A DNA stretch of 64,000 bases from Astragalus membranaceus (GCA_039519185.1 CM076846.1:69240666-69304665); one strand, 5' to 3'; shown: positions 33,477-46,618, counted from the stretch's first letter. Numbers and translations are program-made. The notes: generated by a model not told the origin, from the letters alone.

Positions 33477-35078
33477 ATGGCGGCTAATGAAAATCGTGCT
33501 CTCAAAGAGTACGCAGCACCTTCACCAGAGCCATCGGCTGTCATTGTACATCCAAATGTGGAAGCAAATAATTTTGAACTCAAATCGTCTCTGCTTTCAA
33601 TGGTTCAACAAAACCAATTTTCTGGTTCTCCCACGGAGGACCCAAATCTTCATATTTCAATTTTTCTGGAATACTGTGGAACTCTCAAATTAAACGGGGT
33701 ACCTCAAGATGCCATAAGACTAAAGCTCTTCCCTTTTTCATTAAGGGATGGAGCAAGAGCATGGCTACATTCTTTGCCTTCGGAATCCATTACCAGCTGG
33801 GGCCAATTAAAACAAGCTTTTCTTGCTAGGTTCTTTCCCCCAAGTAAAACAGCTCAAATGAGAAGTCAAATTACTTGATTTTCTCAAAACGACGGGGAAT
33901 CTCTTTATGATACTTGGGAACGTTTCAAAGAAATGTTAAGGCTATGCCCCCATCATGGACTAGAGAAATGGCTCGTTGTTCACCCATTTTATAATGGATT
34001 ACAATATGCAACAAGAATGACTAGTGATGCAGCTGCAGGTGGAGCTTTGATGAACAAAATTTTTACTGAAGCTTATGCACTCATTGAAGATATGGCTCAA
34101 AACCATTGTCAATGGGCAAGTGAGCGAGCCATAACAGATAAACCAGCATCATCAAAAGAGCCAGGTAAGTATGAAATATCTGCTGTTGATCATCTTGCCT
34201 CAAAAGTGGACGCACTTTTTCAAAAATGTGAAAAATTAAATGTAAGTGCCGTTTCACAAACTTTTTCTCCTACTACTCCACCATGTGAATTATGTGGGGT
34301 TGTTGGCCATATTGGAGCTGAATGCCAGCTTGAGGCATCTAGTACTGGAAATGAGCATATTAACTATGCTCAAAAGGAAGATCCGTTTTCAAATACTTAT
34401 AATCCTGGGTGGAGGAATCATCCAAATTTTTCTTATAAAAATCCTCCACCCAATCCAGCACCTAGACCACCTCCTGTCTTTCAAAATCAAAGGGTTTTTA
34501 ACAACCCACAAAACAACCCGTAAAAGTCAAACTTGGAATTTTTGATGGAAAAATTTGTGTCATCTCAAACAAAACAAAATGAAGAATTCAAAAATCAAAC
34601 TGGTTATTTGAATGACACACTTATCAAATTAGTATCAAAAGTCGACTCTATTGCCACTCATAATAAAATGCTTGAAAATCAAATAACTCAAGTGGCAACA
34701 CAGGTGGCTTCATCCTCTAAGTCTTCGGGGGTATTTCCTGGACAACCAGAACAAAATCCATATGGCCAAATAAATGCCGTCACCCTTAGAAGCGGAAAAC
34801 AATTAGAGGAACCAAGAGCAGACCAAGAAAAAATTGTGAGTGAAAAACATAATTTACCATGTGAGCAAGAAGAGAATGAAAAAGAGAAAGAACCAGAAAA
34901 AGAAAGAGAAGAACCATACATCCCCCCACCACCATACAAACCACCCATTCCTTTTCCCCAAAGATTTGCAAAAAACAAACTTGACGAGCAATTCAAAAGG
35001 TTTGTCGACTTGCTTAAAAAGCTTTACATCAACGTTCCTTTCACTAATGGCATTGTCTCAAATGCCGTCTTATTCTAA
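33477..35078 (+). pseudogene. GP-1 gag
   Basis: One frame from the ATG at 33477, interrupted by TGA at 33876-33878 and TAA at 34521-34523. It begins MAANENRALKEYAAP. The gag domain runs from FELKSSLLSMVQQNQFSG through FPFSLRDGARAWLHSLP to FFPPSKTAQMRSQIT. A knuckle CELCGVVGHIGAEC (CX2CX4HX4C) lies at about 34285-34326, followed by YSNTYNPGW-like sequence. A coiled segment (KMLENQITQVATQVA) and a Glu/Lys- and Pro-rich tail follow. A frameshift at about 35045-35055 leads into the protease frame. Confidence 0.88.
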
Positions 35079-35961
35079 ATTTTTGAAAGAAATTTTATCT
35101 AAAAAAAGAAAAATAGACGACTATGAGACGATTGCATTAACAGAAGAATGCAGTGCAATTATCCAGAACAAGCTGCCACAAAAGCTCAAAGATCCAGGTA
35201 GTTTTTCCATACCTTGTGTAATTGGAAGTGAAACTATAAACAGAGCAATGTGTGATCTAGGAGCCAGTGTAAGTTTTATGCCTCTTTCTCTTTGCAAAAG
35301 ACTAGGGATAGGTGAACTTAAACCCACAAAAATGACAATACAGTTGGCAGATCGTTCCGTTAAATACCCCACTGGAATCTTAGAGGATGTCCCTATCAAG
35401 GTAGGGCAAACTTTTATACCGGTGGATTTTGTTGTAATGGAAATTGAAGAAGACTCCCAAATTCCTATTCTTCTAGGGCGGCCTTTTTTAGCTACTGCAG
35501 GGGCAATAATTGACGTTAAAAACGGTAAGTTGGTTTTTAACGTGGGGGATGAAAAGGTTAAGTTTGAAGTTTCAAACTTCATGAGGTGTCCGTCTGTAAA
35601 GGACTCATGCTGCAGGATTGATATTGTAGACTATTGCGTGCGAGACTGCTCTTTAGCATCATCTTCACAAGATAGTCTGGAAGATTGCCTTTTAGGCAAC
35701 ACAAATACAAATGCAGCAGAGGAAACCCAATTCTACATAAAACTTTTAGATGAGAATCCACCATCACAAAAATTGGGTACTGAAACTTTAGGTGAGGGAA
35801 AACCTCGACCATCTCCTTTGTCTTATTTTTCACCTTCCATTGTGAAAATAACATTTGATCTAGGGGGAATTGAAAATAAAATCTTATTGCTTATACAACT
35901 TCCATTTTACAAGCAATGGAACCCAGGAATAACTCTACAAAGGGCAGCTATGATCCGGTGA
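35045..35961 (+). pseudogene. GP-1 aspartic protease and tail
   Basis: The frame continues to 35961. The active-site block CDLGASVSFMPLSLCKRLG lies at 35254-35310 and the second conserved block IPILLGRPFLATAGAIIDV at about 35461-35517. This is a retropepsin of the gag-asp_protease kind that would mature Gag. The last 120 residues have no clear domain; the frame ends before any reverse transcriptase motif. The protease itself has no stop; only its link to gag is shifted. Confidence 0.87.
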
Positions 35962-36795
35962 GCTATCCTAACCCCTTTTGTGTTGTTTTATTTGAAAAAT
36001 CATTGAGGACAATGCCTAGTCCAAGCATGGGGGGTATTTTACTGCTTTTATTGGGTATGTCTTTATTGCTTTGCTAAGTTTTTATCTTTTTGTACTTTGA
36101 GTTGTATCTGCTCCCTCCATGATGAAACTTTGTGAACCCTAAGCATGTTTTAGATAAGCCTTTTCTGGACAAAAATAATTTTTCAATTTTTCATTAGCAA
36201 TCATCTAGGTGGACTGGTTGGGAACAACAAAATTGTATCATGGTTCGATTTTTCACACACACACACTATTGAGACTGTTTTCAGTTGTTAATACAATTAG
36301 AAGGACTGAAGAGAAGCTAATAGCCTGGTTCACTTGGTGACATTCACTGGATGCGCGGTTACTGTAGAAAAACGTCTGAGTTGGGGTATCCAAAAAAAAA
36401 ATGCAAAACCAATTCAAAATGCAAAAATTGGTGCATTTTAAATGTCAAAATAAATGGTTAGCATATAAAATCAAAAAGAAAAGAAAAATGCTTGAATACC
36501 CAACGTATAAAGACCCTCCTTTGAGACCTGGTCTTAGTAAATGGAGGACCGAAGCTTAAGAATGCTGGGGAACCGGTTCTATAATGACATTGATATCCTC
36601 TCTAGAGTATTGATACTTTAAAATTGTCTCCCAATTCCACAAGAAGCCTAGATAGTATTTCTCAAACCAAAGTGTTAGAATTTCCCCACAGTTCACTTAA
36701 GGTTTCGATGTGAAAATAATTTTCCTTCAGAATTGGCCTAAATATTTACACTGTTTTTGCTTGAGGACAAGCAAAGGTTCAAGCATAGGGGAGTT
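35962..36795 (+). other. GP-1 3' noncoding region and polypurine tract
   Basis: No pol motif in any frame. A CATTGAGGACAATG block near 36001 and TTGAGGACAAGCAAAGG near 36760 resemble the pre-polypurine block of Ath-1. The polypurine tract AAGCATAGGGGAG ends just before the LTR at 36796. Confidence 0.8.
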
Positions 36796-38872
36796 TGATA
36801 AGTCTATTTTTAGAGTCTTTTTAATAGTTATTTTTATTAGGTTTATTTGGTATTTTAATTATATTTTTGAGCTATTTTACTACAAATGTTTACTTTTTAT
36901 TTTCAGGTATTATTTTGAAGCAAAAGAGAAAATATGAGCTAAAATGAAGAACAAAGAAAATATTTGAGGAGGAACAATTTTTGAGACAGCACAGGGCCCC
37001 AAGGGCGCCAAGGAGCAAAACTGGCGCAGCACAGGGCGCCAAGGGCGTCAAGGAGCAAAACTGGCGCAGCACAGGGCCCCAAGGAGCAAAACTGGCACAG
37101 CACAGGGCGCCAAGGAACAAAAATGGCGCAGCACAGGGCCCCAAGGGCGCCAAGGAACAAAACTGGCGCAGCACAGGGCGCCAAGGAGCAAAACTGGCGC
37201 AGCACAGGGCACCAAGGAGCAAAACTGGCGCAACACAGGGCGCCAAGGGCGCCAAGGAGCAACACTGGCGCATGACAGGGAGCCAAGGGCGCCAAGGAGC
37301 AGCACAACGCAAACTGGCGCAGCACAGGGCGCCAAGGGCGCCAAAAGCAGTCAATTTTGGCTGCGGCCACTTGTTGATGGCCATCTTTGCCAACTTGATT
37401 TTTCACTTCTTTTTGACCATTTTGCCCCTCCACTCAAGTGCTTTGGCCATTTGTCGATGGCTATCTTTGCCAACTTGCTTTGGCCACTTGTTGATGGCTA
37501 TCTTTGCCAAAACTTGAGTTGACTATTTTGCCCCTCCACTCAAGTGCTTTTTCCCTCATATTTTCCTATAAATAGGACCTTGATCCTCACTTGTAAGGAA
37601 GCTTGAATTTTGTTAGAAAATCACTCTAAAAAACTCTCTAAGATTCATGACTTCAATTTACTCTTCATGTTCTTTATGATTCTTGCTATTTTACTTTCTT
37701 GCCGTTTTAATTCTTGCTATTTTACTTTCTTGCCCTTTTAATTCTTGCTCTTTACTTTCTTGCCCTTTTATTTTGTTGCTCTTTACTTTTCTTGCCCATT
37801 TATTTTCTTGCTCATTTAATTCTTGCTCTTTACTTTTCTTGCCCATTTATTTTCTTGCTCTTTTAATTCTTGCTCTTTACTTGTCTTGCCCATTTATTTT
37901 CTTGCTCTTTTAATTCTTGCTCTTTACTTTTCTTGCCCATTTATTTTCTTTCTCTTTTAATTCTTGCTCTTTACTTTTCTTGCCCTTTTATTTTCTTGCC
38001 CTTTTACTTTCTTGCTCTTTTATTTTCCAAGTCATTTAAATTCCTTGCAATTTACTTTTTAAGCAATTTACTTTCTTGTCATTTACAATTCCGCTATTTA
38101 TAATTTTGCAATTTTCTCAATTCCTAAGATTTATTTTCTTGCCATTCTAACATATAATTTCTAACTCATTTACACATTTCGCAACTTATCGCTTTCTTTA
38201 CAATTCTTGCAATTTACAAAATCTTCCTCTTCTCCTCTTTTGTCTACAATGATCATGAGTGAGTAGACTTTCTTAGCCTTGGGTTTTTTGGCAACAATCA
38301 AATGATGGCTTCCTACTAATTAATTCCCGAGACTATTCTCCATCTTAATCGCTTTGTATTTCTAAATCTAATTTCGTCACTTTTCATTATTATTTCAAAA
38401 CACCACACGATGTACCGAAAGGGGAAGTGTGGTTGTTGGATCTATGAAATTAGACAATAAAATCAACACATGAAAATAGTTTTGGTTTTATTGAGACACT
38501 AAAAGGTCTTTGCTTAATGGGTTCTAATAATAATCAACCATGAAAATAGGCTTGATAATTAGTTTAGAACACGCGTTTGTATTCCGAAAGGAAACTCTTG
38601 CTACAACCGTCGCCTTGTCTTAAGAAATATATCGTTCTTTAAACTGGAAAATAGTCGAAAGGATTAATAACGGAAACCTTATCATTTCGATGAAACTAAT
38701 ACCCCAAGTCTCTTTTTATCTTTAAAACATCAACAAAACATTCCTTCTTTCTAAAAAGACTTTATTTTCAGTTAATCAACTTTGGAAAATTAAATTGGTA
38801 ATCACCTTGGCTCTCCCTGTGGATCGATAACTCTTTTATTACGCAATAAGACCATGCACTTGTGGCCTATCA
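36796..38872 (+). repeat. GP-1 3' LTR
   Basis: 2077 bp with a TATAAATA box at 37567-37574, the GGCGCC array at 36984-37350 and the CT-rich repeat at about 37675-38080. Outside the arrays it is very close to the 5' LTR, with a few substitutions and a deletion near 38730, so the length difference comes mainly from the repeats. Confidence 0.92.
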
Positions 38873-39531
38873 CTTGACTTCTTACAAGAGAATGAAAAAC
38901 AAAATCTAAAACTATCTATATTAGTGTTCAAAAAATGAGAGATGAGAGATGATTTTCAAGTGAGAGATGGAGGTCTTTATATAGGCTTCAAGTGGAACTT
39001 TTCTTCACAAGAGGGTTTTCTTGATAACGAAGCTAGGGTTGCCTTTAATCACTTCAGCCCAAAAAGTAATGCAAATCCTCCACTCAACCAAGTAGGGAGG
39101 TCCTCTAATGGATGGCCAAGTGTCCCTAGGTGACTGACTCTTCAAAGCCATCTTTTATGGTAGGGGCCAAAATTTGTGACTTTCATGTGCTTTCATGACT
39201 AAGCATGACATCATCAGCTGAGTGCTTGAGCATCTTGATGTTCTACGATTTCTTCAAGCATTGTAGTCTGTTATGAGTGCAGGTGCATCGAATGCAGGTG
39301 CATCGTTGAGTTGCTAATGCAGGGGCATCACATGCAGGTGCATTAAACAAACACATCAAAAATACCAAAATATATGTAAGATGCTAAGTTATATGCATGA
39401 CCCTCTTTTAACTTTGAATGTTGTTAATTTATTTATAAAAATTTATTTACTATATATTTTTACTTAGAACTGAGCAATTATTTAGGTTAAGATGCGTAAA
39501 TAACTTTATATAAAATAGAGTTATCATGAGT

Positions 39532-40488
39532 GCTTTAAGTTAAGGAGGGTGAGTGATGACAATTTTCTAAACTTTGATAGTGACTAGAGAAGGTTGAAAA
39601 TAAACTGTCTTCTCAACTATATGACAGAGTTGAGAAGGGTCAGTAAGTTCTGTCTTCAACACTTACTGTTAAGTACTTCATTTTTTGATCATTTAAGTAG
39701 AGTAAGCATATGTGATCAGTAGTAATACATTTATATTCAGAACATCAAGAGACTTCCTAAGTTACTGTTGATTTATAAGAGATGTGAGAAGGGTTGAAAA
39801 TTGTGTTTTAGTTTAAAACATTTCTTAGCAGAGAAGGGTCAACATGCAGTCTTCTCAGTTTTGATAAAGCAGTAAATAACACAATGATGTATAGTGGTTC
39901 ACCCAAAATCCCGGGATACATCCACTTCTCACTCCCTATGAGCATTTCCACTATTTTCCAAATAGTTTACAACAAATACAACAACACCGGCATTTATACA
40001 TACTCAGAGATCAAGTGAATCCCTTCTGTTTTGTAGCAGCTGAGTATGGATGAGAGAAAACTTTTGACACTTGAGAAGGTTGGAAGATTAGAGCCCAATA
40101 TACTCTCACACGGATCAACGATGGCCAGATGCGTTTATTTATAGATGAAATGTTGTGTAATATCCTCAGGACCATAGAAAAGAGTCGTTGGCAAACGATT
40201 GTAGCTGTTTGTAGTCGTTTATAGCCGTTGAAGGGCTGTTTGTTTTTAAGACAGCTGTGTTTCTGCTTTTCTGCAGAATACACCAGTTTCCAGCTGTCAT
40301 GACTCTTCTCAACTATGACTCTTCTCAGCTATGACAGTTTCTGGAGTTGATGCTTCTCAAGTTGATGCTTCTTATGAAGATTTTTATGAAGCGATATTTC
40401 TCAAATTGACTGTTCACATCACGACCCTTCTGATCTTGACTCTTCTTGTCATGATGCTTCTCAACTTGACTCTTCTCATATGATGACA
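39532..40488 (-). repeat. SIRE-1 3' LTR, inner part
   Basis: The rest of the LTR after the Ath-2 insertion. On the minus strand it begins TGTCATCATATGAG at 40488. It holds TTCTCA/GAGAAG-rich sequence and one unit of the 23-bp minisatellite (40242-40264). An apparent minus-strand open frame at 40011-40283 has no family resemblance. Confidence 0.85.
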
Positions 40489-41111
40489 ATCTCCCCCTTT
40501 TTGATGTTTGACAAACTTTATGAGATGGATTAGATTTTCTTATATTTGTTTAAAATTTTCTAAGGCTTATTTTTACTCCCCCTGAAATTGTGCCTATGGA
40601 TTCATAAGCAAGGTCATTAATTTCACACAATTCAGATACCACACAAGTACATAAGCAAGAACATATATTTCATTAAGCTCATCAAAAGATTCATTGATAT
40701 GATTACAGAGGGTTATGTTCTTTTTGGCATATTTGCCTAGGAAAATAAAAACAGCATGTGAGAAGTATACTTCTCAACAAAAAAGTGTCATGCAAACACA
40801 AATATTAGCTACTACCTAGCAAAAAAAACTTCTAAGACCCCTAAACTTAATCTACTCTTCTCCCCTTTTCGCTAACATCAGAAAGGTGGAGGCAGGCAGA
40901 GAGATTAAGAGGCTACTGTGATGGGGAAGACCCATCAGAAGAGGAGGAAGTAGCAGGTCTTGGAATGTCAGGAAATTGAGGGATAGGACCAAATGATGGA
41001 GGAGTGAGGTTTGGAGCAAGTGGGCTCATCCATTGCTGCAGAATCTATGACTGATACTGCTCATCTCTAGCAGCTTGAGCTCTTTTCTCTTGTTGCAAAA
41101 TTTCTTGTCCT
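40489..41111 (-). other. SIRE-1 polypurine tract and post-env spacer
   Basis: On the minus strand the polypurine tract AAAAAGGGGGAGA occupies about 40490-40503, directly before the LTR; this is the SIRE form. The rest is noncoding and matches the captured segment at about 19130-19745. Confidence 0.82.
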
Positions 41112-43745
41112 TCAAGCACATTTTTCAGCAGAGCTCACTTTTCTCATCATCTTCTCCATATTAGACATGCGAATGATCACAGCTTCAGGAGCAGAAAGTC
41201 TTTCCTCTTTAGATTCCTCAAAAATTTTCTCTTGTGCTACACTAGATGGTTGGCCAGCATTAAAGAAAGAGGAATTGAGAGACCTAAATTTTGATGGCAT
41301 GTTAGAAGAGTGAGACTGGGTGTTGATGGGAGGATATATTGGTTGATGGGAGTCATATAAAGGTGATTGATTGAGATCGAGAAATATGTTTATGTTTGAG
41401 GAGGTTAAGGTGTTGCCACTTTTGAGTGGAGAGATGCCATGTTCTAGGTTGATGGCAGCTAAGAGTTGTTCAAGGTTATCAGAGGTTACACGTGAGATAA
41501 TGGGAATTGATGATGGTTCTGTTTGTGGTGCAGTTGCTATGGAGAGTGGTGTAGGTGAGAAAGGTGGGATTGAGTGTGGTATGGTTGTGACAGGTGAGAA
41601 AGGTGGAAGTGTAGGCATTTTCTCATGGAACATTGAAGGGAGAGGGGTTTGAATTATAGGTGAGAAGGTGTTAAAGTGAAGCCCCCCTGTGGTGATGCTG
41701 GGATGGTTTGAGTTAGAGGTTCAGAAGCATTACCATCTGTTGTTTCTTGAGCAGTATCAACCTTCTCTGCTTGAGCAGGTTCACCTTTCTCAGCTTCAGC
41801 AGAGTTTGCTTTGTCAGCTTCTTCAGCAACTTGTCTTTCTTCAATTTCCTTTTCATGTGATGGTTCCTCAGTGATCTCAACATTCAAATTGGATGGAGTA
41901 AGCCCTTCAAGCACCACTGTTCTTTCAGAACCATTTCCTCTAGAGGAGTTGAGGTGCAATTCCTCAGTCTTTTCTCTTGAATTGTCACCACCATAGTTCC
42001 TTTATGGTGTGTTCAAACCTTCTCTGGGAGCAACTGTTTCAAATTTTTGCACTAAATTACTTGTCACTTCTTGATCAACTGGCATCCATATAGTTCTCAC
42101 TTTGCCTCTTGTGTTTACTTTAGTCAATGGAGTCATAACCTTTCTTGAGGAGGAATGATCTGAATCATCCTTTTTATCTGTGATGGTCCTCTCATCATCA
42201 GATTCTTCTTGAGGACCCTTATCAAGTTCCCTGGAAGCATACTCCTCGTGAGAATGTTCCTTTTCATCCTTTTCTTCAGTTCTCTGAACCTCCTCAGACA
42301 CTCTCTCTTCATTTTCTTGTGAGACATCTTTCTCACCGAGATTCTCTTCTGCTTGATCCTTCTCATGGTCATTTATCTCTGCTCTGTCATTCTTCTCAGG
42401 TTCTATCTCCATTTCAGAACCTTTATTAGATGTATTTTCCACCTCTTGTGGAAGAGGATCATTCTTCTTCTTACTATTTGTCTCCCTTCTTACCACTTCA
42501 GCAAGAGACTCTTCTGTTTCAGTGTCATCAGATATACTAGACAGTGATTTAGTCTTTTGCTTCTTTTTCTTCTTCCCATCCTTCTTCCTCACTTTAGGAG
42601 TGGTGACTTCTATCCCCATGAGTTTTAGGTTTTTGGCTGGGAAGATTTTATTCTCTATGATACCCTCATCAGAAGAGATATTAATCAAGAAATTATTGAA
42701 TACTCTAGTAAGGGCTTTGCCATATGGTAGGGAGGTGGAAGCTTTATCTTCCCTAATAGCATTGATCATATGGTGGATCATGAGGAAGGGTAGGCTTACT
42801 GGTGTTTTGGTGATGATATGATATAACACAATACAATCACCAGTAGTGACTTTCTCAAATGATCCAGCCAGGAAGAAGAGTATGTGAGCAAATATGGTGG
42901 AGGATTCTTACCATGTCTTTCAGATTTAGGGCAGTTATAGGGAGAGAAGGGGCTTTTAGAAGGGTGGTTTTCACATCTTCCAGAGATACTTCCATGATTT
43001 TAAACCACTTCTCATCATATACTTGATTTCCTTCAGCTGGTATGTTGAGTGCTCTTCCCAGGGAGATTGAGGAAACTGTAAATTCCTTGTTGTTGACCCA
43101 AGAGGTGATTGATGGAGGATCATATTTGATTGTGGCATATGCAAAGAATTCTCTTACTCTTTCTTTGTAAACTAGATCATCCAGTGAGATAAATTCATCC
43201 CATTTCTATTGTGTGAGAAATGGAGTAACGTTCCACCCACATTTTTCAATCTCCTCAGGATAGTAGACAGTCCCTGAGACAATGGGTTTTGATGCCCATT
43301 TTGATTTTTCTGGTTCCTTTCTCTTCTTTAGTGGTTGACCCTTCTTACCACCACGTGGTTGAAAAGCCTCAATCTTTTGCTTTCCTTTTTCCATTTTTCT
43401 GTTTCCTTGAGCCCTTTCAACAACTGTTTCTTCAACGGGTTGAGATGCTTCAACACTTTCTTCAGCAAAAGGTTGCTCTGTTCTGGTTACAGAGGGGTTG
43501 TTTGAGGCTTCAACATCAATAGGGGCATCCTTTGATGTTTCAGTGGTGTTTTTAGAGGCAATGTGAAACTTGACCCTCATAGATCTTCTTGGGTTTCCAC
43601 TGGGAGTGTGTTTCATCTTTGCAGGGCGTGATTTGATTGGTTTTCCGATGCGAACAAAGTTTGGAACTTTAGGATCTGTCTCTTGTGATTTTGCGTTCGA
43701 ATCAGAGTAAGTGGAAGCAGGTTCAGGGTTTTTGGTTCTGACCAT
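41112..43745 (-). pseudogene. SIRE-1 env-like gene
   Basis: It starts MVRTKNPEP at 43745. The N-terminal part (to 43206) is basic, then Pro/Ser/Glu-rich. The block after the stop at 43206-43208 (VYKERVREFFAYA, SISLGRALNIPAEGNQVYDEKW) resembles the putative plant transposon protein domain also seen in Ath-1. The part 42002-42829 has a charged Glu/Lys/Asp region and 41112-41959 a Pro/Thr/Ser-rich end. Frame changes fall at about 42830 and 41640. I see no clear signal peptide or membrane anchor. SIRE elements are known to carry such env-like ORFs; their function is unproven. Confidence 0.8.
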
Positions 43746-44155
43746 TTGAAGATTTAGGGATTTTGAGCGCAGAATAATAGAGAGAGAAAGATGACCGTTT
43801 TCTTCAGTTATGCAAGAAAGAGGATGAAGTAATGCCTTTTAATTACTTCAGAGCAGTTATTGACCAACAGTTAAGAGATTCTTGTCTGATGTGTAACCAT
43901 TTGGACAAGACCCATTTAGATTGGAGAGAGAAAAAGAGAGATAAGAGCCGTTGAGACGACGAAATTCCTATTTTTGGGATTTTTTTAATACAACTAACCT
44001 AAGACAAAAGGAATAAAACACATGAACAATATAAATGCGAACAATTAAATGAAACAAACAACACACAACATAATTGTTTTTTGTATTTTTATGGTCATAT
44101 GTATATGATGACCCTTCTCAAGAGTTGAGAAGGTTGAGGGTTACGACCCTTCTCA
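43746..44155 (-). promoter_or_regulatory. Spacer between SIRE-1 pol and env-like gene
   Basis: Noncoding. On the minus strand it becomes CT-rich before the env-like ATG and ends CTTCAA, as in Ath-1. It may hold an internal promoter or splice acceptor; no defined site is visible. Confidence 0.45.
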
Positions 44156-45542
44156 TCACTGAGAAGGTTGTTGGTCATGACCCTTCTCATCTGAGGGGGT
44201 TTCAATGATATGAAACACGCTTTTAATGTAACTAAAACTTTCCTTTAGGAGGGGTTTAGTGAAAATATCAGCTAGTTGATGTTGAGTATCCCCAAAAACA
44301 AGTTCAATGTCTTTCTTTTGCACAGGATCTCTAATGTAATGATGTTTAATATCAATGTGCTTTGATATAGAATGCTGACTTGGATTTTTAGACAAATTTA
44401 TAGCACTGGTATTATCACAGAATATTGGAATACCTGAGTAACTTAAAGAAGTCTTCAAGTTAATTCTTGATCCATAAAATTTGAGAGCAGGATCCAGCAA
44501 CTGAGACATATTCAGCTACTGTTGTTGATAGGGCAATTGTACTTTGTTTTCTACATGACCATGAGATGAGTGATTCCCCAAGTAGTTGGAAAGAACCACT
44601 TGTGCTTTTTCTTTCAATTTTGTCTCCAACATAGTCAGCATCACAGTACCTTATAAGCTCAAAATGTGTTTTCTTTTTGTACCACAAACCAAGATTAGGT
44701 GTTCCAACAAGATATCTGAAAATTCTTTTGACAGCAGTGAGATGAGTTTCTTTTGGAGCAGTTTGATATCTATCACATAGTCCTACTAAGAAGACTATGT
44801 CTGGCCTACTTGCAGTGAGGTATAATAGACAAACTCACTCGTCAATAACTTTCTAAAGTCATTGCATAGCTTTTCATTAGTAGCTCCAAAGATGATGTCA
44901 TCAACATAAATTTGAACAATCAGTAATTCATCTTTGAGTGTTTTTCTAAAAAGAGTAACATCTATTTTTCCTCTTGAAAAACCATTTTTGATCAGAAAGG
45001 TGCTAAGTCTCTCATACCAAGCTCTAGGAGCTTGTTTAAGACCATAGAGAGCCTTAGTCAGTTTGAAAACATGGTTTGGATGTTTCTCATCAATGAAACC
45101 GGGAGGTTGGTGTACATACACTTCCTCATTTAGAAAACCATTTAGAAAAGAACTTTTGACATCCATTTGAAAAATCTTTATGAGCAACATAAACAAGAAG
45201 GATTCTTATGGATTCTAATCTAGCGATAGGTGCAAATGTTTCATCATAATCAATACCTTCTTGTTGGTTGTACCCTTGAGCAACTAACCTTGCTTTGTTT
45301 CTGATGACCTTACCATTTTCATCCATATTGTTTCCAAAAACCCATTTTGTGCCAATAACTGATTTATGTTTTGGAGATGAGACCAGGTTCCATGCCCCAT
45401 TCTTCTCGAATTGAGCAAGTTCTTCTTGCATAGCTTCTACCCAGGATTCATCAACAATTGCTTCATTGATGTTCTTTGGTTCTATTTTTGAGATCAGGGC
45501 ACTTTGAGAAACTTCTCTTCTAAATGAACTTCTGGTCCTCAT
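44156..45542 (-). pseudogene. SIRE-1 reverse transcriptase and RNase H
   Basis: The minus frame from 45542 has WVEAMQEELAQFEKNGAW, GTKWVF, NKARLVAQGYNQQEGIDYDETF and APIARLESIRILL. After a frameshift near 45170 it continues with ALYGLKQAPRAWYERLSTFL and the catalytic box IYVDDIIFG at about 44895-44920. RNase H follows with YCDADYVGD, WSCRKQSTIALSTTVAEYVS, FCDNTSAINLSKNP and HIDIKHHYIRD, ending at 44156; another frameshift lies near 44480. The segment between reverse transcriptase and RNase H (about 44690-44800) is shortened. Confidence 0.88.
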
Positions 45543-45811
45543 TGGTTCAGAAGTTTCACCAATGATTTGCTCTTAAGGATGGTGAGTCACTAATCTCCAA
45601 CTTCTTGGTAACTCAGAAGCTTGAGTTGGTTGGCTGTTAGGGTAGTCTAGAGGTTAAGAAGGGTTGGGTGCTGACTCAGTTTCAGCTTTCTCATTTATTT
45701 CATCACCCTTCTCATTTGTCTTTTCTAATTCTATCTCATCATCTTCATTTCTTTCTGTTGAACTGTTAGTTTCAATAAACATAACATGCATGCTTTCTTC
45801 AACAGAATATC
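45543..45811 (-). pseudogene. SIRE-1 integrase-RT linker, degenerate
   Basis: Ser/Glu-rich, broken minus-strand frames link the integrase tail to the reverse transcriptase. There is no catalytic motif. It is part of the pol gene, not a spacer with a separate function. Confidence 0.6.
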
Positions 45812-46618
45812 CTAAGTTGATGTGAGAGAATATCCTAAGAATAATGCAGGGTCGGATTTAGCATCAAACTTTCCTAGACTGTCTTTGTTATTTAAAACAT
45901 AGCAATCACAGCCAAATACATGGAAATAAGATATAATAGGCTCCTTTCCTTTCCAGAGTTCATATGGAGTTTTGTTTAGAGTTTTTCTAATTGTTGCTCT
46001 GTTTAGAATGTAGCAAGTAGTGTTTACTGCTTCTGCCCAAATGTATTTCTCAATTTTTGAATCATTGAGCAATGTTCTAGCCATTTCTTGCAATGTTCTA
46101 TTTTTTCTTTCTACTACACCATTTTGTTGAGGAGTTCTTAGACAAGAGAAGTTGTGGGACACACCATTCTCTTCAAGAAAGGTTTTAAATAAAGCATTTT
46201 CAAATTCTCCTCCTTGGTCAATTCTAATTGCACTTAGGCTAGCATGCTTAGTAGGACCAAAAAGATCCATGTGTCGGAGTTCCAAAGGTCTTTGAGTGGA
46301 AATCATGTTGATAGGTTTAGTGGATGATTTAACATGCTTTCCTTGAATGCATGCTTCACATGATTTATCCTTCTCATACTTGATCTTTGGAAGCCCTCTG
46401 ACTAAATCAAGTTTAGACAATTTTGAAAGAGTTTTCATGCTAATGTGACAAAATCTCCTATGCCACATCCATTTGTCATCTTCTTTTGAAATTAGACACA
46501 TTTGATCTGGCAGATCATCAAGACAAATGCTATAGAGATTGTTTGTTCTATGACCAGTAAAAATTGTTTTTCCAGACTCTAAGCTATTTATTCTACATAC
46601 ATCAGATTTAAAAATCAC
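45812..46618 (-). pseudogene. SIRE-1 integrase, with internal deletion
   Basis: The zinc-binding region shows WHRRFCHISMKTLSKL and CEACIQGKHVKS. The core keeps MDLFGPTKHASLS (first D), IRIDQGGEFEN (second D) and TPQQNGVVERKNRTLQEMART (E). About 50 residues that normally lie between SLS and IRSD are deleted at about 46232. The copia-specific tail HVFGCDCYVLNNKD-LGKFDAKSDPALFLGYS closes the frame at 45812. It cannot fold normally, so it is inactive. Confidence 0.87.

Larger units (their letters stand above)
31269..38872 (+). mobile_element. GP-1: non-autonomous gypsy element with gag and protease only
   Basis: Complete element of 7604 bp with the TSD cttga at 31264-31268 and 38873-38877, LTRs of 2001 and 2077 bp, a primer-binding site and a polypurine tract. 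The gag and protease are Athila-like. Reverse transcriptase, RNase H and integrase are absent: 834 bp of noncoding sequence separates the protease end (35961) from the 3' LTR. It could only have moved with help from another element. Confidence 0.9.
27996..39526 (-). mobile_element. Ath-2: Athila solo LTR, interrupted by C2 and GP-1
   Basis: On the minus strand it runs from TGATAACTCT (39526) to CACACCA (27996), with the TSD tgagt on both sides. Without C2, GP-1 and their TSD copies it is 1515 bp, almost the same as the 1519-bp Ath-1 3' LTR. A TATATAAA box lies on the minus strand at 38977-38984. It carries its own version of the palindrome (ATGCA-CC-TGCAT) near 39280-39345 and 30658-30685. 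Confidence 0.88.
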
